Positions 11,400 to 23,339 of a stretch of 64,000 nt of DNA are shown in pieces; position 1 is the stretch's first letter; each line of letters starts with the position of its first letter. A program made the translations under genes and the position numbers. Under the pieces are notes generated by a model. That model saw only the letters and a program-made list of their open reading frames with translations, did not search any database and was not told the origin of the DNA. Source of the DNA: Torreya grandis (lineage: Eukaryota; Streptophyta; Pinopsida; Cupressales; Taxaceae); NCBI GenBank assembly GCA_037957365.1, contig JARHVA010001190.1, positions 3,168,001 to 3,232,000 on the forward strand. Direction: 5' to 3'.

Positions 11400-12839
11400 C
11401 TTATAGAAGGGGATAAAAATATAAAATTCTTCCATCATCATGAGATGGCATGGTGATAAAATAACACCATTTAGAATATCAGGGACAATCATGGGATAGA
11501 ATGCATAGAGTTCACAACTATCTCAAAAGCTATTATCTTGCTATACAAACATTTATATTCTGAGCCACCATGTGAAAACATTAGGGATATATTACTTGTG
11601 GCCTCATTTTCTGATGGTTGGGTGGGAGAACAACAAAACAATGAACTCCTACAACTGATCTCCATGGTGGAATTTCAAAATACCCTTCACTCTTTTCAGT
11701 TTGGAAAGGCTCTAGGCCTATATGGGTGGACAGTGGATTTCTACATTGGATTTTGGGATCTCATCACAAATGATCTTCTTTTGGCTATGGATTAGTCTCA
11801 CATCAAAAGTAAAATACATCCTCCTTTCTCCTCCACCTTCATTGCTAATATCCCAAAATATGATGACCTTTCCAGCTTTGACCACTTTTACCCAATCTCC
11901 CTCTGCAACTGCATCTACAAGATTATTTTAAAGATTATTATTGTTAGACTAAAGACCATACTTTTTGAGCATATTTCCCTAGAATAATTTGGCTTTTTGG
12001 ACAATAGACACATTCATGATGCTATTAGCACTGCCCAAGAGGTCCTTCATACCATCAAAATAAACTCTAGGTCTACATTCCTTCTCAAAATTGATCTTTC
12101 CAAAGATTTTAACCATGTTAATTGGCTCTATCTTTGGATTGTTCTCACCTAGGTGGGTTTGGCACCACCCTTTATAAATTGGATTGAGTACTATTTTTAA
12201 TCTATATCATATGATGTCCTTGTACATGGTTCTACCACCCCCTTCTTCTCTCCCTCCCATGGTCTGAGATAAGGCTATCCACTTTCATCATTACTTTCCC
12301 TTATCATTGTAGAAGCCCTTAGTCGACACATCTCTCATGAATGAATTATTGGTAACATCTTGGGAGTTATGATTACTTTCAACACTCCTTTGTCTCATAT
12401 CCTCTTTATAGATGACATTCTCATTTTTGGGAATGGTACTACTCAAGAATCAAACTGCCTAGATAGAATTTTAAAGCTTTTCACTTTAGCTATGAGCATG
12501 TCCATCAATTTTCAAAAAATTACCATTTACTTTTTCCACATTGTCAATGCTATAAAAAACCACATTCTTACCTTGCTGCCATTCTCCACTCCTCTTGATG
12601 CCTTCTTAAAATATTTGGGGTTCTTTTTTAAGACCAATGATTATAGATGTTGTGACTAGATTTAGCTAGTTGATAAAATCAAAAGATGTATTACGATGTG
12701 GTGAAATCATTGGATTTCTATGGTGGGCAAATTGGTTCTAATAAAACATGTCCTGGAGGCCTTCCCAGTTTATTGGCTTTCTCTTGCCTTCCTTCTTAGG
12801 AAGATTCAAAATGATATCAGGAAACTTTGCCACCATTTC
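11400..12839 (+). pseudogene. LINE reverse transcriptase, first part
   Basis: Conserved L1 RT stretches appear in order: FYPISLCNCIYKI, RLKTILFEHIS, FGFLDNRHIHDAISTAQEVL, STFLLKIDLSKDFNHVNWLY and SHILFIDDILIFGNG. The catalytic pair is kept (FIDD). The run at 12360-12659 is an open 99-codon piece. At least six stops or shifts occur across the domain. The frame is cut at 12839 after a K-L-C-H-H-F stretch and resumes at 16866. Confidence 0.88.
12835..12839. other. target site duplication ATTTC, left copy
   Basis: It is identical to 16861-16865 and directly flanks the LTR that begins at 12840. Confidence 0.85.
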
Positions 12840-13789
12840 TATCAGGATCTTGCTCCACCAATAAGAGTATATATGATTACCTCTTGTATTAGCAACTAAA
12901 CACGGAATTTAACCAGAATGAATAAGTAACTAGAAATATGAAACAACACAGGGTATGAGAGACAATACACAATTGTAATCATTCAGAAGAAAATACAATA
13001 AAGAAGATGCCACTTCTTCTTCCACCTCAAAGGCTTGCCACACCTCAAGGACTTCTTCCCTCTCTCTCTTATGGTCCCAATAATCAACTCCAATATAGAG
13101 TTGGTGTTCACCTCCACCAGTTAGTAACAACGCTACCAGTACACCAAATACACAATCATACTCCAAGTAGATCTCCCTTTCCTTTTGCCACCTGCAAATC
13201 AACAGACCTTACTTACCCTGTAGATATCTCTACACCCTGAAGAACCCTTTTCCTTGCCTCACCAAGTCCTTATGATTCTTCAACCAGTACCTCGGTGGAT
13301 CTCCTAGTAGAACTTGCACAACCTGCAACTCTCCCTAATCATACACACTCAGCACCCCTTTGGAACTAGGAGGAGCTACTCTAGCTCTCTCTCTTCAAGC
13401 TCAATGGCTTTCTAGCACACTTTTACAATATAGCTCATGAGTCTATTATATAGATCTCATGCATACAATAATTAGACTTTCTTAATTACAATAATTAGAC
13501 ATGCAACTCAAGACTATAATTAGCCTTTACATGCAAACTCTCAATTCAACAAACTAACTATCTGTGCAACAAATAGTTCTAGAACTGCCACAGGCAACCG
13601 ACCTCGGTCCCTGTCTGCCTGGAGGTGACCAACGTCGGCCGACCTCCTGTCGATGTCAGTTGTCTTCAGCTCACACCTACCGATGTCGATTTCATTCTGC
13701 ACTGCAATCTGCCGATGCCAGTCTTCTTGGAACTCAGCAACCTCCTCCATGTTTGCAATAGTTAAAGATTTTAGCTCCACAACCTAAAA
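12840..13789 (-). repeat. 3' LTR of the 4.0-kb copia derivative
   Basis: It aligns end to end with 15929-16860. The outer base pair TG has become TA at 12840. The inner edge abuts the polypurine tract, seen on the plus strand as ATCTCCCACTTGGA. Confidence 0.9.
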
Positions 13790-13803
13790 ATCTCCCACTT
13801 GGA
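13790..13803 (-). other. polypurine tract
   Basis: On the minus strand TCCAAGTGGGAGAT lies directly before the LTR start. The same tract and junction occur at 11225-11233 in the isolated fragment. Confidence 0.75.
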
Positions 13804-14039
13804 TATAAATAGCTACAACTGTACCTGTACCTGTACACCATCTAATTCATTTCTTGGCTTGTATCCCTCTTCAAGATCCATCTTGAAGACCACCCACCAC
13901 ACACCCTGTGATGCCTTTCCTGTCATCCAAGTAACCTGCCACATCCAAACCTACATATCCATGTAGTGAAGTCCTTGACCCTACATAACATGTTAACATG
14001 CTGCTAGTCCCTCTCAAATACCTGAGAATTCACCTTTCT

Positions 14040-14720
14040 CGAATTGGCTCTAAACTCTGTGACAACTCCCACTGCTTTGAAAAACTCAGGTCTACACCAG
14101 ACCTTATGTGATTTTGAACCCTGTTCTAAGCTCAGCTTGAACTGTCTAGCCCTTGGTGTGTTTTTCAATTTTGCATCCTACATATTGAATCCCGCCAACA
14201 CCGTCTTCACATCAGCTCCCACTAGAGACCCAAAAATCTCCATGTCTCTTATGCCAAAGAATTTCTCTGCTCCCAAATTCTTCTTGACATACCTCTGAAC
14301 TAACCTTACCCTTAGCTCAACAAATCCCTACATGTACGAACCTGTTACAAGCATACCATCCACATACAGTAACTGGATAATGTCACGACTCATCATCCAC
14401 CTGGTAAGACAAACACAATGGTTACACTGACATTGACTGAAGCCCTGCTTTGTCATCCATCTGTCAAACCTGTACCACTGTCCTGCAGCTTCCCCAAGAC
14501 CTTATACGTTGGCCTTTCATCTCACGTATCCATCCACTCTCTTCTTTAACTTAGAAATCCATCCGTCTTTCAGTGCTTTCTTCCAGCTGACAACTCCAAC
14601 AACAAAATCCTATTTAGTTCTTCTCCAAGGACTCACACTCCTCATCCATGCCAAGCTCCCACTATTTTTGGATTCTGCCTGCATTGCCTCTTCACATCTT
14701 CCTGGTTCTCAACCATCAGT
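14040..14720 (-). pseudogene. copia RT fragment with internal deletion
   Basis: The minus strand gives a KKALKDGWISKLKKRVDG stretch (start of copia RT), then jumps to GLGEAAGQWYRFDRWMTKQG, normally about 100 residues further on, and then LLYVDGMLVTGS. The catalytic YVDD motif is YVDG. LGAEKFFGIRDMEIFGS follows. The jump marks an internal deletion. RNase H is absent. Confidence 0.8.
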
Positions 14721-14859
14721 AAACAATTAGTAAGAAGGTGAAAAACAAATATGAGGTCCACTTACCCTTTCAGTCCTCCATATGGGTGTTTGAGACTCCT
14801 TGACAGCTTGTTGTCCACCTAACATTCATTTCAGTGATTGATCTCAGCCATCTCCCAAT

Positions 14860-15080
14860 CTGCAACCAACCGACGTCAGTTCCCTGCAACTGACCCTATC
14901 TGTCGATGTCAATTTTTTGACTGACGCCGGTGTACCTACTGCTGATGTCAATTCCTGTATGACCGATGTCAATTCCTTTTGCCTGACACCACTGACTCTG
15001 TTGATCTGCACATGATCGATGTCAGTGCCTTTCTATTTGACGTCGATTCCTCCTGACCGATGCCGGTACCTGTGTTCGCT
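14860..15080. repeat. degenerate CGATGTC motif array
   Basis: About nine copies of a 12-base word close to CCGATGTCAATT recur every 20-30 bases, with a CRE-like GACGTC variant in places. The same word recurs in both LTRs of the element (for example 13650-13720 and 16690-16790). It lies between the GAG-pre-integrase and RT remnants, where the integrase core should be. Confidence 0.75.
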
Positions 15081-15215
15081 TGTGAGTGATGACTTTTTAC
15101 CCGCGAGATCTTTTTGGATCAAAACCCTGTTCAAATCAACACAGCCCTGCTCAGAATAATTCAGTCCCCTCAGATGATCTCTGTCTATCATCTCTTCCAT
15201 GAACACCAAGGCTTT

Positions 15216-15485
15216 CTAGTTCTTAAGTTTGTCAAAGATATCTGTCTTCTGCTTAAGAACATCCATTCCCCTCCTACATATGTGACCAAGCCTACAAAGC
15301 CACATCTCTACAACAGAAGGTGAATCAGTAATATAATTAGATAGATAAAGGATACCTACTTTCTTACCACCGTCTAATTCAAGTACATCCACTGTGAGAG
15401 TTATTATGCATCTCCCATCACCCAACTTTTCTAAAGAAATTGGACTCATCTCCAAGACTAGGCCCTGCATGACCTCCTTCAACAC
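15216..15485 (-). pseudogene. copia GAG-pre-integrase remnant
   Basis: An open minus-strand stretch includes MWLCRLGHICRRGMDVLKQK, matching the zinc-binding linker before copia integrase (usually M-W-H-R-R-L-G-H-I-S). The first His is Leu. The preceding residues (ITLTVDVLELDGGKKVGILY) fit the protease-to-integrase linker. The integrase core that should follow is absent. Confidence 0.75.
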
Positions 15486-15536
15486 CTGTGTGTTATTTGT
15501 CTACAATTTCAACTTCACTTCCCCTTTGCCAATCAT

Positions 15537-15836
15537 TTAACAAGGCTCACCAGCTCCTAAATAAATCTCTCCAAAGTCTCCAAAGACATACCTATGAAAA
15601 GATGCTCTATTTCGGGCTGCATGGAAAGAGGCAAAAGAATTTGTAAACCAAGATTCTACTTTATTCAGAGCAACCTGTGCAACAACCCCTACAACATTTG
15701 CTTCTACACGCTGATCTTCTACCAACCAACAATCTTCTTTTCCCTGCTCTTTCTTTCCATCAATCAGACCATTCATGCTATTCAATTTCTCCATTCGTAG
15801 CTTACTTTCTTCTGCCATTGCTATACTCCCACTCAA
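15537..15836 (-). pseudogene. copia gag start fused to protease remnant
   Basis: The 99-codon minus-strand frame starts with a gag N-terminus (MAEESKLRMEKLNSMNG), passes a linker, and reaches WFTNSFASFHAARNRASFHR, which is the copia protease motif W-x-x-D-S-G-A-S-F-H with DSG changed to NSF. About 300 residues of gag are missing between the two parts. It lies about 75 bp from the primer site. Confidence 0.8.
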
Positions 15837-15910
15837 TCAAAAACCCCTGTGAGTAACCTGTAATCAACAAACACTAACCAGATCTGAACCACCTGTTAGT
15901 CAACCCAACC

Positions 15911-15928
15911 AAAAGCTTTGATACCAAC
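15911..15928 (-). other. primer binding site, initiator Met tRNA
   Basis: On the minus strand TTGGTATCAAAGC differs at one position from the usual TGGTATCAGAGC complement. It immediately follows the LTR end at 15929. Confidence 0.8.
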
Positions 15929-16860
15929 TGTCAAGATCTTGCTCCACCAATAAGAGTATATATGATTACTTTTTGTATTAGCAACTAAACACAAAATTTA
16001 ACTAGAATGAATAAGTAACTAGAAATATGAAACAACACAGGGTATGAGAGACTATACACAATTGTATTAATAATCACTCAGAAGAAAATACAATAAAGAA
16101 GATGCCACTTCTTCTTCCACCTCAAAGGCTTGCCACACCTCAAGGACTTTTTCCCTCTCTCTCTTACGATCCCAACAATCAACTCCAATATAGAGTTGGT
16201 GTTCACCTCCACCAGTCAGTAACAACACTGCCAGTACACCAAGTACACAATCATACTCCAAGTAGATCTCCCTTTCCTTGCTGCCACCTACAAATCAACA
16301 GACCTTACTTACTCTGTAGATATCTCTACACCCTAAAGAACCCTTGTCCTTGTCTCACCAAGTCCTTATGATTCTTCAACCAGTACCCTGGTGGATCTCC
16401 TAGTATAACTTGCACAACCTGCAACTCTCCATGATCATACACACTCAGCACCCCTTTGGAACTAGGAGGAGCTACTCTAGCTCTCTCTTCAAGCTCAATG
16501 GCTTTCTAGCACACTTTTACAATACAGCTCATGAGTCTATTATATATATCTCATGCATACAATAATTAGACACGCAACTCAAGACTATAATTAGCCTTTA
16601 CATGCAAACTCTCGATTCAACGAACTAACTGTCCATGCAACGAACAATTTTGGAACCGCAACAGGCAACCGATGTTGGTCTCTATCTACCTGGAGGTGAC
16701 TGACGTCGATTGACCTCCTACTGATGCCGGTTGTCTTCAGCTCACACCTGCCGATGTCAGTTTCATTCTGCACTGCAATCTGCCGATGCCGATCTTCTTG
16801 GAACTCAATAACCTCCTCCATGTTTGCAATAGTTGAAGATTTTAGCTCCACAACCTAATA
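15929..16860 (-). repeat. 5' LTR of the 4.0-kb copia derivative
   Basis: It starts TGTCAAGATC on the plus strand beside the primer site and ends at the ATTTC duplication. It pairs with 12840-13789. One deletion (about 27 bp near 16560) relative to the other copy is visible, plus scattered changes. Confidence 0.9.
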
Positions 16861-16865
16861 ATTTC
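16861..16865. other. target site duplication ATTTC, right copy
   Basis: It matches 12835-12839. After one copy is removed the LINE frame reads through from H-H-F into L-W-S-G. Confidence 0.85.
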
Positions 16866-17875
16866 CTATGGTCAGGGAATAAGGAGAACAAGTGTTTTCC
16901 TCTTATCAAATGGAGCATCCTTGCACAAGCAAAGTCTGATGGTGGCTAGGGTATAAAGGATTTGGTTACCTTTTCAAAATCACTTGTAGCAAAAGGTGTG
17001 TATAACCTTATCACCAAAAAGGGTCTTTGGCAGAAAATTATTCACCAAAAATACATTCAACCACTCATTATAATGGATTGGATCCATATGCAGCAAAAAA
17101 TCCATTATGGAGCATCTATTTTTTGGAAAGCACTGGTACAAAGCTTCATTATCATTAGGAACTCATTGGCATGGAACCTAGGTGATGGGACTAAAACCCA
17201 CATTGGTAGGGATGTTGTTTTTGGTATTCTAAATTATTATAGATTCTTGGATGATATGATAGTTACTTTACAACAAAAGAACATCATCACACTTGTTGAT
17301 TCTTATGATTATTCCCAATCAAACATGTGGACTACTAAATGGAAATTGGTAGTGACTCTTGGCCTCATGGATTAGGAATCTTAAATGTGGGAAAGATATT
17401 AAACCTATCTAATTTCTATTGCAATATCCCTCACAGAGTGGGAGGATGAGTTGTGTTGGTCCCAAAATTTAGAGGAGGTGACTATAAGGTTAATTTGGGT
17501 TATATTTCTCTCTAACCACAATGTGTGTTGGAAAATGGCCCTTGGTGGTGGAAGGGATTATGGAAGATTCTTACCCCTCCCAAAATAATTTTACATTTTC
17601 GGCTCTCTTTACATAATCATATCCTTACTTGGGACAACCTCTTATGTAGAGGTTGGGACAACCTCTTATGTAGAGGTTGGGTTGGCCCAAGCATCTATCT
17701 TTTTTATAGGGATAACTCCAAAACTATGGATCGTCTTTTTTTTCATTTCCCCTTCACTCGAGCAATGTGGGATGCAACTATTTCACATGGATCTTGTCCG
17801 AGATGGGAAGGTGAATCTTTGTTGGCTGCCTGGAAAAATGGAATGAAAATAGTGGCATCTTTGAAGATCTAAAAT
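16866..17875 (+). pseudogene. LINE ORF2 C-terminal region and zf-RVT
   Basis: The frame resumes with LWSGNKENKCFPLIKW, then an open 137-codon piece (16962-17375: KSLVAKGVYNLITKKGLWQK, WNLGDGTKTHIGRD) typical of the segment after RT in plant L1 elements. A second open piece (17525-17872) gives the zf-RVT region WWWKGLWKILTPPKI and FFHFPFTRAMWDA, with the usual Cys replaced. A perfect 24-bp tandem duplication lies at 17629-17676. Confidence 0.88.
17629..17676 (+). repeat. 24-bp in-frame tandem duplication
   Basis: Two exact copies (17629-17652 and 17653-17676) each encode W-D-N-L-L-C-R-G in the zf-RVT region. The duplication keeps the frame. Confidence 0.95.
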
Positions 17876-18033
17876 GCATTCCTTTACAAATTTGTTGGGC
17901 CATCTGGATTACCAAAAATAAGGAAAATTTTAAGTAAAAAGTGCCTTCTTTTATTGCTATGACTTTCAAATACAAACATTCTTTATGACTGATGAAACCT
18001 CCTAACTATAAGGTTTAATGCACCCTTTCTACT

Positions 18034-18430
18034 TTGTTGGTTGACACTACAACACCTTATTGTTTTTGTGATGGGGCCTCTCATGGAAATCTAGGGCAAA
18101 GTGGGGTTGGAGGCATTATCCACTTCAAGGATAACACTATCTCTTTCAATCAAGGTATTGGGTGTCATACAAACAACATAACAGAGCTACAATCTATCAT
18201 CACCACTCTCTCCATTGCCATTGAAAATGGGTTCACCTCTTTTAAGGTTTACTGAGATTCTAAAATGGCTTGAAACTAGATAAATGATGTGGTATGATGC
18301 AAAAACATTACTCTTTGACACTTCATCAATAGAACTATTAATCTGTGTACACATTTTCACCCCCTCAAATTCACTCACATCTTTAGGGAACATAGCTACA
18401 TTGTTGATGGTTTAGCCAAGGAGGCATGTA
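18034..18430 (+). pseudogene. LINE RNase H domain
   Basis: Translation gives YCFCDGASHGNLGQSGVGG, then NNITELQSI, then VY-stop-DSKMA, and finally FREHSYIVDGLAKEA. These are the four catalytic acid regions of plant RVT_3 RNase H: D in CDG, E in TELQ, D in DSK, and D in VDGLAK. All four acids remain, but at least two stops interrupt the chain. The domain removes RNA from the hybrid after target-primed synthesis. Confidence 0.85.
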
Positions 18431-18689
18431 ACCTCGTTGAAGGTAAGCTACATATAAAGGGGAAAAAAGCCAATGGAACTATCTCCTTGAAGGAGATAAC
18501 TCTTAATTAATGGAAGAATATTCCTCTTTATTTTAAGTTGGGATTATTCATATACACAATTGTATTGCATTCTTTGTTTACTCTTACGGGCCTTGATAGC
18601 TTTATTACCTTTCTGCCTAATTTTGGCATTTTCTTGGTTATATCTTTTTTGTATCATGGAATAAATGGATACTATCCTTTTCTTTTTGA

Positions 18690-18725
18690 AATACACACAC
18701 ACACATATAAACATATATGTGTTTT
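18690..18725. repeat. AC and TA repeat at the LINE end
   Basis: A short ACACAC run followed by a TATA/ATGTG stretch marks the approximate LINE 3' boundary. No clear poly(A) tail is present. Confidence 0.5.
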
Positions 18726-18729
18726 TATG

Positions 18730-20523
18730 AACTATTCATAAGAATATATCATCTTATTAAAGTATAATCCATAATTACATATATATGTATTTATATATGT
18801 TCAAGTTTATTCTCATATTATAAGTTCCCTACTTAAAAAATATAAACTCATATTTAAACTAAATATAAATTAGATTAACATTTCACAGTGTTTACAACCT
18901 GAATTAAATGTATTAAAACACAAACATAATCTATTAAATATTGTTACATACCATATGGTCCATCGACATATTGAAGTCATTTAACACAAGTTTAATCCCC
19001 TAAATAAACATCTAATATCCCAAATAGTTTAACTTTAAAACATTTTTCAAATGTTAAAACTAAGTTTCAACTACACGTCTAACACAATCTAACAAGTATA
19101 AATCAAACATTCATTTAATCATGATACACACAGCTGGTTAGCATAAGGAAAAAATCTAGTTGGCATTTAAATCCCTGATCTCATACTTATCTAAGTATGT
19201 TCAAGACAAAGTAAACTATAGTAATTTTTATGCTACTCAGTCAATTTGTCAAATAAATGTTTATTTTGCTCATCATGAAGTCTTAATAACAATTTTATTA
19301 AAATAACTACCATAAAATAATAATTATCCAGTCGATTTGTATAAACTAATTGTGGTTTAATTATCTTATACTAAATATGAAAAGAAAAATGTGACCTTAC
19401 ATCATTAAACATTTGATTAATTATAATATATTCACAAATAAATATAAAGTGTATTCACAGTTGACTCAGCATAACATATTCACAAACAACTATAACTTGT
19501 ATACACAGTCGACTCAGAATAACATGTTCACAAACAACTATAACTTGTATACATAGTTAAGATGATTAATACATTTAGCCATCCATACTATATTACACAA
19601 AATTAACTCACAATCCATAAATATTCATTTAAATATAGTCAATAAACAATCAATTTGACACTGTCAACTCACAGACATTTATACACAGTCCAAATATAAC
19701 CATTTATATATAGGTGGGTATAATACTCAGACCTTAAAAATAGAAACATAATGAATACACAGCCAATTAACTCCAACAATAACCTCGTTTACATATCTCA
19801 AATCCAAACAAAACCTATAAATCCAAAACAATATCCCAAGCCATAGCCATTTTAATATATAAACATTCTAAGTAAAACTTAGTCAAGAAAATGATCATCA
19901 AAAACCCTGCTCGAACCCTATAGCCAAAACTATGTTCTAAAACCATTTCAATAACACTTGTCCATTTTATTAAAAACACGCAACAACATATAGTCATTTA
20001 GGCTCAAATAAAACAACACAGTCTTATAAATATACTACACAAAGCAACACTCAACCGTGTAATAAACCACACAAAGATCTTTATATTTGTAGTCACCCTA
20101 ACTCTTTGTAGGCATGTTATACTCAATAAAATCATGTATTTAATTATATTGGGGAATTATTTATCCCATAGGGTTGAATCCCAGACCTTCTCAAGGGTTT
20201 TAAACACTAAATAGTCATTTATAAAACCCCAAAAAATAATTTCATCAATCTGTATAATAGGAATACAATTTTTTGGACTGAGCTAAGAACGAAACCCTAC
20301 CTCTGTATTTGCTCTGAAGTAGTCTTTTCCTATCAATGTGTGAATACAAATCCCTTTTATTTTATTTTCCCCTCTCTATCTACCATGGCCACTATATGTT
20401 TTCCAAAACTCTATTCTTCCTTTTATGTTTTTGCAATCCTCTGCATGTATTTTGAAAACCCCTAATTTTATGGTGACTTGTTCTCTACCATAATTTCTCT
20501 AAGAATGACTTGCCATTAGAACA
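18730..20523. other. A+T-rich region without genes
   Basis: No coding frame has a recognisable motif. The only structure seen is the tandem repeat at 19430-19562. Confidence 0.55.
19430..19562. repeat. 50-bp tandem repeat, about 2.6 copies
   Basis: Units begin TTCACAAA(C/T)AA and contain CACAGT(T/C)GACTCAG. The first unit is the most diverged and the last is truncated. Confidence 0.8.
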
Positions 20524-20528
20524 AAAAT
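20524..20528. other. target site duplication AAAAT, left copy
   Basis: It matches 28752-28756. The sequence is A+T-rich, so it counts only together with the LTR edges. Confidence 0.65.
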
Positions 20529-23338
20529 TATTGGAAGCAAAATGACTAAGAGGGAAGGGTGAATCAGTCTTATAAAAAATTTACAACTTTACTTTATCAT
20601 TCTTGAACTATCAAAACAATATAGAGAACTAGCAACATGTCAAGAACCATTTGTATAAGCATGAGACAAGAGCACAACACATAAAAAATTTATTTGAGTG
20701 GAAAACATTAAAGAGGAAGAAAAACCACTCATATATGAAAATGTAATATATTCTTATAATACAAATAATCACCAACTTCACATGAACCACCAACCCTAAC
20801 TAGCTAAGCACCAATTCAACTAGGCTTTAGCAAGCACCAACTTACAAGGAGGCACCAACCCTCTAGATGACTCAGCACCAACTTAACCACTTGAAATCCT
20901 TGATCACCTTTAAAACAACTTGTTTCTCATACAATATATTATTATCTCCTTCTTTATCTCTTTTTCCTCTTTTAGCCCTCTCAAATTACCTTCTAGGCTC
21001 CTTCGCTCAACTAGGTCTATTCAAGATAGATTAAGTCATTTAACCTTGATAGTCACTTATAGTACCCTATTATATTTTCATAATAGTTTATATACACCAT
21101 TATTATGGTCTAAAATACCTATTTCAGCTCTTCAAATTACTATATCCTTCGCTTAACTCATCCATTCTCTAACTAATCAAGTAGGCCTATTATGCCTTGT
21201 TCTTATACTAGGCTCTTACTCATACACCTATTGTTCAGCCATACACACTTTCCCACTTATATTTTCAAGAAAATAAAACTTATTACATGTCACAAACACT
21301 AATCAATCATTATAATAGGTTGATCATATCATATAGGACCAAAACCTCTTTTGGGCCTTAAGGAGACCTAATTTAATTAAGCCTTCATTAGCACACATTA
21401 CCCTTTGATCTTCTTTGAACACATTCAAAATCCACATAGAACATAAATAATTCTTATGTCACTCCAATATACCCCTAATAATCTCATCTTGGGTCCTTGA
21501 CACTTTTTATCTCTAACCACCACTGTAAGTACGCCATTAGTACTATTCATATTTAGGCTTGTGAACCTACAAAAAGTCTATTTTGAACTATTGAAGATAA
21601 AACACCAAATAGCTAACCAATTATAGAAAAAAATCACATATTCATAGTATTAAAGACCTAAGAAAATTCAACAAGTTCATTATACTTCATTACACAATGC
21701 AAAGGACTCAAACCCTTCTCTGCAAGTAGCCCACTCAGAACTGTTAGCTAGTCTCAAAACATAGTCATAGAAACAATGACCTTCAACACCCGTAGGACCA
21801 ATTTTAAAAACTTAAAATGCATGTAGATAATATTATGAGGTTATTATACCATTTTTAGATAGATAGATAATATGTTCAAATGGCAATATTGGTCTTGCAG
21901 ACCAATCACATAGTCTTGTACCTCACTGTCTCATCTAAACCAGACATGTCAACTTATGAGAAACATTTTTATCATATCTACTAACCTTCAAAACTTATAT
22001 ATCCAACATGAACATGTCTTAAAACTCTTTAATAACATCTTCATGTAATTTAATTCATTTTTATTCCATGATAACATATAACTAATCAACTTCTCACTTC
22101 TTTTTGGTTTTCTCACTATTTGCACCATTAGGCTTGTTAGTGATATGTTGTCTTAGATGATCAGTTTAGCACATCTGTGGGATATAACCTACCAAAAACC
22201 TATAATGTATATTAAATATAAGTCTCAACCTTTATCCTCCATCTATTTAGTAACTTTGACTTGGTCAACTTTGACTACTATAATAAATCTTTGAGAAACA
22301 AGGCTTTTCTTGTAATGTCTACTCACACACCTAACAAACCAATCACACCTAGAGGTGCCTGGGAGAGTTTACTAAAACTTCCAATCATTTAACTATCTAT
22401 ATCAATCCATTTTGATCACTTTAGAATAACTTCTTTCATATCCGATCATTATTAGGTTTCTTTGAAGGTTTAAACAATCTTCTAGTCTTACTAATCATTC
22501 ATAAATAATAGCCCCTTGATCTAAAAATTAATGCCTAGAATTTTGATCTAAGACCCTTCCACATCTACCATGAATAGCTTAGGTTCCCATGTAGAGGTTA
22601 TGTATTCCAATAAACACTTAAAATCCCTTCTCGGGTTGAGAACCCTTCATTTTGTGTATTTGAGAGACTTCAAAACCACTTTTCATGTCTTTTCTTGAAA
22701 ACCATGACCTCAAACTCTATGAACATGATTTAAACAATAAAAAATACCTCTATAAATTCTCACATACTCATGATTTCCTTATAAACTGATCTTGATACCA
22801 CATTTGGCCACCATCTCTCTCTTTGGCTTTTAGACCTTGACCTACAAACCACATTAGTCCTTGAAATTGACCTTAATTCCTCTTTCTATGTGCTCTCCAC
22901 CTCACTTACATACTTAATCAATCGATCTCATGATTATACACATCCATACATTCTTCATATACCTTGACAACACCTCATAATGTCTCATTAAGCCAAGCAG
23001 GGTCTAGAAGTGGTCTAGTTGCATGTTAGGTCTATAGGTCCTACTCCTGTAGGCTCACTCTAAGACTCACATGAGTGCTCCAATGCCTCATATACATGCT
23101 CAATAAACCTTATACATCCATTAATTCTTATGTTCACTCATTTCACCAAGCCACCAAACTCATACCTTCTCACAAGGTCTCTTCATGTTACGACTAGTGC
23201 CATGACTATGCTTCTCAAGCACTTGAAACTTGACAACTAACCTTAAAACACTTATTTATTCTTTTATACCTTGATCGTATGCCTTACATGCTCTTCAAAA
23301 AATTTCATACCTCTCAATAATCCTATCCAAAAATAACA
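20529..23338 (-). repeat. 3' LTR, truncated at its start
   Basis: It aligns through its length with 25882-28668. Its outer base pair is TA instead of TG. The deletion that removed RNase H and the polypurine tract also removed the first ~85 bp of this LTR. Confidence 0.85.
20809..20893. repeat. GCACCAAC motif cluster in LTR
   Basis: Several copies of (A/G)GCACCAAC(T/C) spaced 15-30 bases apart lie near the 3' end of this LTR. Homologous clusters occur at 26143-26222, 38843-39055 and 43985-44113. Confidence 0.8.
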
Positions 23339-23339
23339 T

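Larger units (their letters stand above)
12840..16860 (-). mobile_element. copia deletion derivative, 4.0 kb
   Basis: Two direct LTRs (12840-13789 and 15929-16860) flank 2.1 kb of internal sequence, with an iMet-type primer site at 15911-15928 and a polypurine tract at 13790-13803, both on the minus strand. The target duplication is ATTTC. Minus-strand domains are a gag start, a protease piece, a GAG-pre-integrase piece and part of RT. Most of gag, the integrase core, parts of RT and RNase H are missing. It could only have moved with help from a complete relative. By eye its LTRs are the most alike of any pair here. Confidence 0.9.
7980..18690 (+). mobile_element. L1-type LINE interrupted by a copia element
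   Basis: Plus-strand order is an ORF1 nucleic-acid-binding protein (~7990-9420), an ORF2 endonuclease (10202-10830), reverse transcriptase (11700-12660), [insertion 12840-16860], C-terminal region and zf-RVT (16866-17870), RNase H (18034-18430) and a 3' end near 18690. The frame resumes exactly across the insertion once one ATTTC is removed. A 200-bp copia piece also lies at 11174-11375. Stops and shifts throughout mean it is inactive. Its ends are approximate, because no poly(A) tail or target duplication is clear. Confidence 0.88.

Noticed and set aside
13007..13240. ORFs within both copia LTRs (also 16102-16371)
   Set aside because: They recur only because the LTR is duplicated, and the frames are not kept between copies.
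18538..18741. 67-codon hydrophobic ORF after LINE RNase H
   Set aside because: T-rich LINE 3' untranslated sequence; no start context or family match.
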